From assembly GCA_013398955.1 (NCBI GenBank), contig VWPU01013676.1, forward strand, positions 246,725-310,724: a DNA stretch of 64,000 nucleotides, read 5' to 3'. The translations under genes were made by a program, and so were the position numbers. Shown here piece after piece: positions 51,300-62,785 of the stretch (positions within the stretch are counted from its first letter, which is position 1; each line of letters begins with the position of its first letter). This stretch comes from Callaeas wilsoni (lineage: Eukaryota; Chordata; Aves; Passeriformes; Callaeidae). A model generated the notes under the pieces. The model saw only the letters and a program-made list of their open reading frames with translations, searched no databases and was not told the origin of the DNA.

Positions 51300-53730
51300 A
51301 GCTTCCAAGAAAACCAGATTTTCTCATCCAAGATCTATTTTCATAGGGAACCTAGAGTCCAGTTACAGAGTTATGAAGATGTATATAGCAACAGTATCCA
51401 TGGAGCTTAGACTTTTTCATCCAAAAGAGGAAGGTTTGGATTTTTTCTCCTCTAGGTTACACAGAAAATGTAAAACTTCCTTTACCAACTATGCAAATAC
51501 GGAGCTGTCTGTTGACCAGAGTCATAGAGAGGTATAGATTTTATCATACACTTCTAAATTATTTTCTAAGCAGTCACTCATAGACACGCTGAAATCATTG
51601 CTGTACAATTGGGCTGCTCACATCCAGAGGAGACTGGCATCACTGGTGGTGACACTGAATATTGTCTCTACCTCTACTGTTCAGATCTTCTCCAACCACA
51701 TACTCTCCCACTGGGGCATCATCTTCACAGCCCATTCTTCCCACAGCCTTCATCTCTCAAAGCCCAGGTGTCTGCAAATCGGGTCCGCAGTGCTGGTGCC
51801 TGGGCTTAGTCAGGGCAGGTGGGCAGTGATGGCCTGAGCTGAGTCACAGGGTGGATGCCTGCATAAACAGCTGCTAGTAATGGCCTGTGAACAGGCTGTT
51901 TCTGGGCAATTCAAATTGGCATCCATATAGGAAGAGGGAGGTGGCCTGGCTGTGGCCTTGGAAGTGGTTTGTGTGATGCCAGGGGCACTCCTGCCACTGG
52001 TGGGGAGCCACATCTGATGTCAGTCTGCACCAAAATAGATCAAGGCAGTATTGCCTTCATGCTCCATAGAACAAGACCTGCAATGAGTGAATTATTTAGT
52101 GGTGATGCACATCCTCTGAATATTCCTGCCCTATTTAGGAGCACACAAATGAAATAGTTGTTATGAGAAGTTTCTCGTCATCCTGTACATCAAACACATG
52201 CCAGACAGTTTGGGACAAAGGCTGGTGCCTCAGCCACGAATCAGCTTGTGTTTATTGCTGTTCTGGTTTTCTTTCTCTGTTTTTTCTTTTTACTACTTCC
52301 CACATTTTTAAATGGTAAGAAATATGATGCAATGCTAACCATTAAAGTTAGATCAGAAACAGTATGTTGAGAAGTACTTCTCCTCTGAATGGTGAAGGAC
52401 ATTTTGCAGGTAAGGTGCAGAAGAAAAACTTGTAGCTTGTCTTCCTGAGGAATTTGGTAGAGGTGAGGACCGGAAAGCAGCATTCTTACTAAGGCTTGAC
52501 AGCAACTTCAGTCTGCCATGGTCTTCTTGGATGTGTGTTGCCATTCTTGCATCTTTTTCATACAAGAGAAAGAAGTGGGTCCAATGCCCATAGCACAAAT
52601 TCATGAAAAGTACATAGAAAGGGGCCAGATGTCTTTGAGGATTTTCAATTAGTTCCCTTTCTTTCCCCATTTGGGAGTTTAACTTCTTAAAACACTTGCA
52701 AACGAGGGCGAAAACACCCATTAGAAGGGCCCCACATGGCTGAAGTGCAGCTGGTGTGGAGCATATTGCTACGCCTGCTTACACACTTTGTATGTAAGTA
52801 GGAACAATAATTTGTTTTAACAGCAGGTTTGGGTGGGGAGTCTTGGGAAAGTTATGGATAATCAAGTGGTGAAGTTAACAGGCATAAGTTCAAGCATGTT
52901 AAACTCCTGGGACATGTGTTTTCACTCAGAATAAAGAGGCTGGAGTTTGCAGCAATTTAAGCTGAATTAAGCTACAGAAAATGAAAGCAATTTTATTCCT
53001 CTATAAGAGCACCCATATGGTGTTTATCAACCTGCAGGTTAGGCATACTTACATTCCACCTTTATTTGATTAACTTTCCTGCATGCCTTCATAATAGACT
53101 TGGTCTACAATTTTTGTTAGTTCAGGAAGCCTAAGCTATGGTATTTTACAAATACTATTCCTTGTTTGTGAAATAATATGGAACCCATTGCTAACCGCAA
53201 TTGCACTAAAATTGCTGTAATAGTTGCTTAATGAATACACAAGATTAAGTACTACTACCTTAAAAGTAAAAAAACCCAAACCATACTATTCTAGGGCTAG
53301 CACTCCAACAGGAATGACCTTTTGTTTGTTGGTGAATAAGCAACTTTTTTTCCCCCCAAAAAGTAGTGGCTCCATCAGGTACATCCATCCTTTCAAATAA
53401 CAATTCCCAATTTTTTTTTCCAGGTTCTGTCCTCTAATCATCCATGTTAGTCCAGTTCCAGTCTAATTTTGTATGAACCTTCTAGGTTTCCCCAAAACAA
53501 GAAGTGTGCATACTTGTGAGGATGCTTGGATCCAGGGCTCCCTCCAGGACAGCACTGAGGGACAGATTTGGCTGCCTCTGCCTCACAGACCATCTGTCAG
53601 CAGGCAGTGTGAGGTGTCGGTGGGGGTAGGTCCAACACACTATACAAATTTTATATTTTCCTTGGACTAAATCTAACATCAGGAATGCATTAAATGTGTT
53701 CGTACATGCCAAATGCCATGCTGTCTATAC

Positions 53731-53747
53731 CTCTCTCTCTCTCTCTC
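53731..53747 (+). repeat. (CT)n microsatellite
   Basis: Eight and a half CT dinucleotides without interruption. Confidence 0.85.
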
Positions 53748-54121
53748 CTCTATTTTAAATTAGAAACCAACTTCTGGTTTAATTTATTCTAATTGAAGAC
53801 CAGAGATGCTTTGAGCTAACGAAACTCACAAATGCCTGTGTACACTTCCAGGTATAAACTTTGGATTTGGTACCAGGTATTGTACCTTTTGAAATCTTTG
53901 GTTCTGTGCTACTGTCAAGTCATTCTGTAGACATGACTGGATACCAAGAGGAACCGTGTGGCCCTAAGGGGCACATGGCACTTGGATTTGCAATGTCTGT
54001 GTTTGGTCACACTGAAGTCCAAGGGCTGCCCCTGATTACATTGGTTTTGAAGGGCAGCAACAGCAAGGAAAGAAACAAAATGCACTTCTGGGAAAGGCAA
54101 ATGCAGCATTAAAAATGAGAT

Positions 54122-54150
54122 CTGTGTGTCTGTCTGTGTTTGTATGTATG
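54122..54150 (+). repeat. (TGTN)n tract
   Basis: TGTG, TGTC and TGTA tetranucleotides in series immediately 5' of a CR1 end. Confidence 0.7.
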
Positions 54151-54154
54151 AGAG

Positions 54155-54256
54155 CAGCCTGGTCTAGTGGAAGGCGTCCCTGCCCATGACAGAGGGGTTG
54201 GAAGGAGATGATCTTCAAGGTCCCTTCCAACCCAACCATTCCATGATTCTGTGATA
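54155..54256 (+). mobile_element. CR1 LINE 3' terminal fragment
   Basis: About 100 bp of CR1 3' UTR in sense orientation. It has CAGCCTGGTCTAGTGGAAGG, then TCCCTGCCCATG, GGTTGGAAGGAGATGATC and AAGGTCCCTTCCAACCC, ending ATTCCATGATTCTGTGATA. It is strongly 5'-truncated and carries no coding sequence. Confidence 0.93.
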
Positions 54257-57200
54257 TACCTGTGTGCATGTGCCTGCTGGGTTCACCTGCTCCACCTGGG
54301 GAGCTGCAGCATCCCGGCCCCTGTCAGTCTGCTGCCTGCCCCTTGTGCACAAACACAGCCTTGGAGATTTTTTCCTCCATTTCCTGCTGCACCAGCCTTT
54401 CCTCTGAAGAGAGGATGGGAGCCATAATCTCCTCCAAGGCTGATGCAGTTGGTGTGCAGTGGGTAGGCTGTCAAAGGGGCAGCATCCCTCCCCTCGGGAA
54501 CAAATGCGTCATCCCTGAGATTTTCCATCTGGCAGGGAAGCAGTAGTCCCGAGGTTACTCCAGAGCTCAGCTCCCTTGTCCTGAATTACTTCATAAAATG
54601 AGCTTCCCAATCAGAGATTATGTTTTCCTACTATGTTAAGCTTACTGTTGGATTTAAAGATGATTTTATGGCATTTATCTTAGTGATGGATATCATCCTG
54701 TGTCTGATGCAACAGACTTCATAGTAAATTTGTCAAAAATTAATGTTCTGCTAATAAAATGTTATTAGAACAACTGTTTGCGAAGGTTTGAGTCTCTTCT
54801 ATGCTTACTTTAATACAGTTAATTGGGGGAGTTATAGTATGAAAGCATTCATATGTTCATTTAAAAACAAAAAGGCAATTAAAAAAGTAGTTAAAATAAT
54901 GTTTTAAAACTCTAATTGATCATAGGGATCTGTTTTCCACTGAATGGCTCAGATGCTTGAGTATTTTTTATATTATGTGTGAAATGGTTCTATCATAATA
55001 TATACCTTGTTTAGAATTTAATTTCATATAATTATCATGGAAAAATGTTTTAAAAAATTGAAAAATTTCATAGAAAATTGGAAGTTTGTAATGAAAAATC
55101 ATTCAGACCATGAATCCTCTGTGAAAAAAACCCCTTTTAATTTCTGAGGTCATTATCTGACTTCAGTCTATAAAATTTCAAACTTAATAGATACAAAATA
55201 CAAAATGTTCCAATTGACAGCAATCATCAATCTTGAGTCACACATAGCACATGATACTGTTTGATGGCCCTCCAATCAGGTAGAGGCAAGAACCGATAAA
55301 CATTGTGCGCCTCCACGACAGTCTCTGGGAGGGATGCATCTTGCTTAACCTGAAGTAAGCAAACTTCAGACATCTCAGTCTGAGCTGGTCACCTTCAAAG
55401 CCCAGTTAAGAGAAGCAGGCATTTCTAGAGGATGATTTGTCTTAAAGATCTTAGAGGAAGAGGAATTGCCCTCTGGAAAGAACTGTGTCTCTCAACAGCC
55501 TATAAAATGATCCAATAGTGAATAATTCAGACCCACACATTTAATTTCTCAGAAAATCTAAGCTTGAGTAAATGAAGCTCATACTCTCTGTGCACAAACC
55601 CAGAGGCTAATGTGACAAAGCAACAAAAGCGATGGTGGGCATGTGTGTGCTTGAGCAGAAGTCCGAAGAGCACTGCATGAAGCCACGTATGTTGGCATGA
55701 AGCCATCTAAAACCACCGGTTATCTCAAGGACAGCAGGAGAGCTTTCCTTGGGTGTATGAAGTGTACCCAGTCTGAAGAGGTCATCCATACTCCCTTCAG
55801 TCTTGGTTTACACACTTACATCTTTACATGATGTAACTTGACTGAACTAGGCCAGCAACCTTCCTGATACATTTCGTATGGGAAATAAAATATTATGTTT
55901 ATGGTCAACATAATAAACTGTCCTCATATATGCGTACTCACATAGGCACATTTTAACCTGAAGCTTAATTAAAAGTTACTCATGCAATCTAAAGGAAATT
56001 AATAAGATGTATAGGTATACATCCATACCTAATTAATTTTTTTCTGTTGTGGTAAATCTCTTCCAGGCATTCCAGTTAGTCATAACTCTAATAATATTGC
56101 ATTTTCTTAATAACAGGTGCATGTGATGCTATGTTCGTCTTGTTGGTTTTTTGTTTGCTTGTTTTTGTTGGTTGGGGGTTTTGTTGTTTGGGATGAGTTT
56201 TTGTTTGGCTGAGGTTTTTTTTCTTTTATAACAAGCATGAGCTGATCTAATGCACCCATATGTGTCTCTGAACCACAGCTGGATAATCCCACAGACAACA
56301 GCTCCAGATTACTGTGTGTCACTACAGTATTTTCATAGGATGTGTCCATGCTTTCACTTCCAGCAGTGTACAAGGCAAGGTGGTGATGTCCCAACAGTGG
56401 ACTCAAGTTTGAGCAGATGGCTGTGATCCATTCTGATCTCCTTCCTCCTGGACTTCTTTGGGTGAAGAGCTTACTTTAGGGTGAAATTCCCTTGGGTGAA
56501 ACCTCAAGTACGAATGAGTGAGTGGCAAAATTCCCACTGACTTCAGATGGAGCAAGATTTTACCCTCAGAGTAACTGATACTATGGTGCCAGATCTCAGG
56601 TTTTAAAGGAAGCCACATGCCCCAGAAACAGAGCCTGAAATGAGGGCTCTGCTTTTCCCACACAACCGAAAAACAAAACCAGCTTATGCCACCTGAAAAT
56701 CTGACCTCTTGATATCCTCTCATTTTGCAAGTGCCAATGAATCTTCAGTTGATGCTGTGTTAAGTCAAAAGTTTTGAGAGTGTTTAGTCTGTCATATTAA
56801 ACTCCCGAGGAAGACATTCTGTTTCAGTACTGCTAACAAGTAGTATTTTCATAACTTAGGTGTAGTGAAGCTACTTGTTATGTTCAATATCTTGTTTTCT
56901 GGGCAAAGCAGAAACAACTTACATATAAAGAGAGAAATTTAGTTAGTATAATTGAAACCTTAGGAGTCTAATCCAAAAGTCATGACTACTCCACATACAA
57001 CTATTACAGAAAAGAAAAGACTATGTCTATGGAGAAAGAATTGAAACAGTAGTAGTAATAAAAATACAGCTAAAACTGTGACTCCTTAGTTTCTACCCCT
57101 TCTGATGAAATGCTCCCTCTTCCCCAGCTCTTTCAGGCCTGTGAGTGGCTGCTTTTGCTCAGGTATTGGAGTTGGCAGGATTATGGATTGTTGTTGGCAT

Positions 57201-58794
57201 CTGTAGTTCTTCACCGAGAGGATTTTGATGTTCGTGTTGATAGTTTCTTTTTCCTCACTCCAGGATCTATTTGGGTGCATTTTTGCATGCCAGCTAACAT
57301 GTTTTTACATCTTTGCTCTTTTTAATTGGGTCTGAACTCTACATCAGATCTAAATTTGCTAAGGACAGAGCCTTATACATATGCTAGATACTGTTTCTCT
57401 ATTCTACTTGCTGCCCTTGAACCAGTTTTGTCCATCCTCAAGTCTGCATTTCTTTATCTGACACTGATGAGTTGTTTATAGCTCTGGGGTCTCCAGAGCC
57501 AAACCTGTGCCCCATCTCCTGTCACCCAGTGCTGGTACTCCCCTACACCACACCTGGGATCTGCACATCCCAGAGCCACAGCTATCTCACCAAGGTGGAA
57601 TTTCTCCTTCTGCATCACTCCTGTGCAGTCACAAAACCACAGCAGTACCATAGAGCAATAAGCAAAACAAACCAAAATAGCCGTAGGCACCTGGTCAGAA
57701 GGAAAACTGCAGTTATAGCTGAAGCAAGTTAAAGTGAAGCTGAGGGCAGGTCAGACAGAGCAAGCTGGACAGGCTTCAGAGCTGAGGGTTGGCAAAACCA
57801 ACACAAAACTCATGGCCAGACACTGGCCACAGCAATGCTGTGTGGGCACACAGTTTGAGTCCTGCTGTTGAAGCAGGTTGCTAACTCCCTATACTGAATG
57901 AAGTGCATGGAAATGAAATCTATGGAAGAAATAAGTTTCCAGCACATCTTGGAAACAAAAGGCTTTAGCACTACAGAGTCAAAGAGAAAGTTCTCCAATG
58001 TCCTCATAAGTCTCAGGAGGGGTGTGACGTTTATATTAAATTTATGGAAAGGTGTTGAGGATGTTTGTTGGAAGGATTTAATTTCTTTGAGGATAGAAGT
58101 TAAGACTGAAATATCCCCTCTAATATCTGTTCACTAACCTTTGAAAGTTCTCATGCAGAAAGCTTCTTCAAAGTATCTTTTTGCCTGGTGCACCATAGCT
58201 ATATTTATTTCTCTATTCTAAATACTGTAAATACAGGTGATGTTAAAAAGACAAGCTCTGCTTTTTTGTGGCTTTTCTTTTCTCAGGCTTCTTTTGCTTG
58301 CATCTTCAGACTTCTCCCTGAAGAATTACTTTGGTTGTTTGTGCTGCTCCGTTCACCAAGAATAAAGCTTTATTTTTACACTGATCTAAAATTGACTGAG
58401 CTTATAAAATACTTCACACTGATTTGTGTTTGCGGTGGAGGCAGTTCTTCTTGCTTTTTAATGTATGCCTAACAGAGGCCTTTTATATTATTAAAAATCT
58501 TATTTAAGGAGAGGGGACAGAGTCCATTTCTTTCTCTGCTGAGGGTGCTCACCCGGAACACACAGAGTTTACTAGATTAGTGGGGGCCAGCTCTAACAAT
58601 TGATGTTTGGGTTTGGGCCTTTTGTTTCCTCCGAAGCTGAGGCAGGAGGAGAGGAAGGACTTTCCAGCAGAAATGCTCCAGCACCCACTTGGGGACAAGA
58701 CCTCGCTGGAGGCCAGATTAAATCCCCATCATAAACCACTTCAGAGCCAGGCCCCCGGGTATATCTGACTTGTGTTTTGTGTTTTGGTCAGAAG
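54257..58794. other. Upstream flank, no gene recognised
   Basis: AT-rich flank. A G/T-rich tract lies at 56140-56226. A GC-balanced patch at 57470-57860 might be an old repeat but was not identified. Confidence 0.6.
56140..56226 (+). repeat. G/T-rich low-complexity tract
   Basis: Repeated GTTTTTG, TTTGTTTG and GGTTTTG words over about 85 bp; the complement is a CAAA-type A-rich tract like those in intron 1. Confidence 0.8.
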
Positions 58795-59110
58795 CACGGG
58801 GCGGTGTGGATGTCCCTTCAGGCCGGAGCCATGTGCTTGAAGAACCTGACCGAGTCTGGGGCCGGGTGGGTGCCCCAGCTCGCGCTCCCGCCATGGAGCT
58901 TCTCAGAGACACCGTCCCCCTGCCTCGGCCAGGGCTGCTCGGGAAAAGGCCCGCGGTGGGAAGCCCTGGCTGGGCAGCGGCTGCCCAGGAACTGCAGGAC
59001 CACAGTTCATTCACCTGCTGAGCGCTCGCCTTGCGTCTAATCTCACCTCCCCGGAGCCTTCGGTGGATGCAGTCAGGAAGCGCGGCTATTCGGCGAGAGC
59101 TATGTATGTG
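58795..59110. promoter_or_regulatory. Small isolated CpG-rich island
   Basis: About 320 bp with roughly two dozen CpGs, flanked on both sides by CpG-poor AT-rich DNA, some 21 kb upstream of CNKSR2 exon 1. On the minus strand it contains two consensus splice donors, GAG|GTGAGA (59047/59046) and CAG|GTGAAT (59015/59014). On the + strand a 42-codon frame starts at 58893 in strong Kozak context (CCCGCCATGG) and stops at 59021. It could be a distal CNKSR2 promoter, a lncRNA promoter or an enhancer. Confidence 0.55.
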
Positions 59111-62100
59111 CGAAAGCTAAAATTGGTTAAAGCGTAAGCTGCAAGGCCTGACCTCTTAAATAGGAATATTCCAAAAAGAGTGCAGTATCAGCATCCTGTG
59201 GGGAAATACGGCTTCTAAAAAATCGGGAGGATATTTTTATAATGCTTGACATTTTTATGTTGAAATAATGGCAAATCCTTATGTTCCCTTATTCTCCCCA
59301 TCTCACTACCCCAGATGAAAATGGGAGTGAAAAGCAGGACTCCTTGAATAAATATAACCAACATTTTAAATCTTCAAATATATTATTTTTCTATCATTAA
59401 CAAGAATATACCAAAAACCTAAAATAGCAGCTAACTTCTTTTCTGGTGAGAAGCTAACTTTTTTTTCCAGAGGGAAGTAAGGAAAATCTTCCTCCTCCTC
59501 CACTTTTAATTTTGATTTTTCCACTTACTCCAGTGACACAGAGGACAAGAAGTGTGAGGAAAAGAAAAAAAATAAGATTTGTAGAATGAAACACTGACTG
59601 TGCATTTTTGTTAATTTTGAAGTTTTGCTTAAATATGAGATATAGTATTTAAAAGATTTTATTTCTTTGAACTCCCAAGTTGTTATTACTTCTACAAAAC
59701 AACTGCTTAAAGTTTTTGTATATAAGTATTCATGCCAGAAAATTTACTTTTCTGAAAATGGCCAAATTTTAGAGTACCCATATTTCCCAGTATTTCCAGA
59801 TGAAAAAAATGCATATTGTTGCCACTTTTTGAATACTGACCTTTTTGAAAACTATCCTAAACTAAACACCAGCAACATTTGAATGTATTATTTAATGTCA
59901 TATTGACTAAACACCAGAGCAAGCATTTCAACAAGAGAATGAATATCTGAGCACATCTCATGAAAGCAAAGCACATAACACATTTTTGGTAGAAAGCAGA
60001 AGAACAGCCTTTCAGCAATTAAATAACGTTACTGTAGGAACAGCCCCAAGTTTTAAAATGTGGGAAACGTTTTCTTAGGTTGACATTACAAGAGGAAACT
60101 CATGTATATATCAAGCCTCACTAGGTTTAGATGTTTGCCGTATCTCCCATAGCTGTATATTTTGTCTTTACCTGTCTCCTTTTCATTCTGTTCCCACCAT
60201 CCCCCGGCCCCTACCCATCAGGTTTCAGACGCTCACAGGTCCTTTCTGGGAAAGTTAAGTTGCTGCTGGTTGCTACAAGGCACACTGCTACCCTTCCTAT
60301 CCATATTACGGTGAGGCTTACCCATGTGGACAAAACATAAACTGATCTGTGCATAGCAGATTGGGATGTTTGTGGTTACTGGTGTTATTTGTATGCTTAT
60401 GGAAAGGAAACATACTCAAAGTAGTAGAGTCTGGGTTTTTTTCTTTAATGTTCTTTTTCTTCTTGCACTGCCTAATTTTCCACATATATTATTTACTTTA
60501 CTTTGGTGTTTTTTGAGAGAAATTGGCTCTCATAAAACTTTTAGATTATTTTCTAACCTGTTGTGGTGAGCATTATTCTTCTTGGTTTCTTAAAAATAAT
60601 TCTCATTATTCATGTTACATACAGACAAACCACATAGGCTTTGTTTGCCATTTTCATCTTTTACAGGTTGACTGAATGATTAAGGAGGTCACTGAAGTGA
60701 GTACTGGGGAGGAGGAAAGCCAAAAAGCCCATCATCAGAGCCACTCAGATCACTTGGTTTAATGACTAACAAAGAACACAGTCCAAAAAATATTTTCTTC
60801 TGCGAAGTAATTTGATTCTCATGCAAATGTGTAATTACAGAAATGACCCAGATTGTTTATCCCAGGGAACATCTGCTCTGGTTTCTGGAGGTGTTCAGTT
60901 CGGCATCTTACTATCAAAAGCAATTTGTAGCTGGTATATTGACCTGACCAGTCTGATAATTAGGCTGGGCATTTTAAATGGAGTATTTTAATACTTTATT
61001 AAAAAGTTTGTACCACACGTGCCTTGCATATTCCACCTTAAATATTCACTCATATAGTTAGATTTTTGAAAGAGAAGAAGGAATTAATTGATAATTTTTT
61101 AATGAGTTACCTCTTCTTGGTTACCTATTATGCATACTTCAACCCAGTGCATAATATCATAATATATATGTATAATAATGGAGCTCTGTTAATAAATATA
61201 TATTTACCCTGTAGCCAAGCTGGATTGCTGCTTCTGCATTTTGAGTATTTTCCCTCTGTTTTAGACTTCATATCATCAAGCTCCCTCTTATTGATTACTT
61301 CACTTTGGTTTTTATTTATTCAGTCACTCGGATTAGGAAAACCTGGTAAATTGGAGAAAGATGTTAATAATATTTTGACATACTATTGTTACTTTTCCTT
61401 CAAGCAAGGTCACTTTCTTTGGGCTGTAGAAAACAATAAAAAAATCTGTTTTCTATAGATGCTGGCATTTGACACAGTCTTTGCCTTAAAAACACTGAAA
61501 TATGATTGACTCTTACTAAAATAAGATCACTTTTATTTATCCTACATTAAACAGCATGACCTTTTCAGTACCACTTTACATGTCACAGATTTGCTAGAAA
61601 AGACGCCATGGTATGATTAATGAACCGTTCCACTCACAGCAATGAAATCCCCAAAGACAGTCAGTATCTGTCCCTCCCCAGATGCCCCTGAGGAGCCAGA
61701 TTTGCCTTACTGCTGGCAAATTTGGGGATAATGTAATCCAGCCTGATGTGGTCCCTTTTGCAGAGCTTCCACATGCAGTTTGCTTTAATTTGTTTGCTGG
61801 GAGGAGACAATCAGAGGAAACAGAAACCTTGGAAGCAAACCACAGGCTGCTGCTTTGGATGCAGCACACCCAGGGGTACCCTCAATGATGCACCTCCCAA
61901 AAGGACAAAAGAAGCTCATTTAGGGCAGTCTCACTCAGGATGGGCTCTCCTGGCTGAGGCTGCAAATGGGTGCCAGTGCAGTCCCAGCTGCCTGCGTCTT
62001 CTCCCCATCTCCTGCTGCTCAGCACGCTCCTGCAGATCCATGGGCTGCTGCCCAGCTGTGGCTACAGTCCTACAAAGGTAACATCAAATCCTAGGAGTGA

Positions 62101-62785
62101 TTGGGGCCCAGAGGAAAGCAATGCTGAAAGACCTGTTTTCACTAGAAGCTGGATTTCACCCCAAGCTTCTATCTTTCCAAAAAGATGTAATGCTATTGCA
62201 TAGACTTGTATTAAACTGTTCTGTCATGGAGCGATTCCAATTCTGAGGTGTCCAATTTTCATCAGTTAAATGTACGAAGAACTTCAGGATTATTTGTGGT
62301 GAAAAGTTATGAATTTTATGCTACTGTTCAGTACATGTTCAGCCTGTCCAGACAGTTTTACACTTTCCAAATCAATTCTCAATTCTCATATCACAGAGGG
62401 CTTTCATTGCTAGGTAACATGCAACACACCTGTGTTCTCCCCTCACTGCTCCTATTTAGACTTGCATTTCATTCCCAAATTGCAGCTGCACTGTCATCTT
62501 CAAATAACAATTTTCTCTCATTCCTCTCTGACTTAATTTGAACAATTTAATTTTGGTTAACCTCCCATCTTCAGAACTTGAAAGACATGAATGTGCAACA
62601 CCTGGCACACAGCCTATATTCACATATAGGACTTTGAGCACTCATAGCTGTACTGCTGGATTGCTGCCTCTGTTTCTTAAGAACAGACTGCATACTTTAC
62701 ATTCTGATACTTGTCCATCATGTAATACACTGACACTTCATCGTAGAGTATATTTTTTGTGTAACCCAAGAAGCAATTCAGAACT
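59111..62785. other. Upstream flank, no gene recognised
   Basis: AT-rich flank without recognised genes. A GC-richer patch at 61600-62090 has overlapping short frames and no known product. Confidence 0.6.

Larger units (their letters stand above)
46091..54118. other. Upstream flank, no gene recognised
   Basis: AT-rich flank with moderately GC-rich patches (47620-47960, 51600-52010) that contain short open frames without recognisable products. An ATTCT-rich degenerate tract lies at 51235-51299, a (CT)n run at 53731-53747, and an octamer motif (ATGCAAAT) at 48562-48569. Confidence 0.6.

Noticed and set aside
57470..57860. Possible LTR or endogenous retrovirus fragment
   Set aside because: GC-balanced patch without paired TG...CA ends, primer-binding site or retroviral protein motifs that I could identify.
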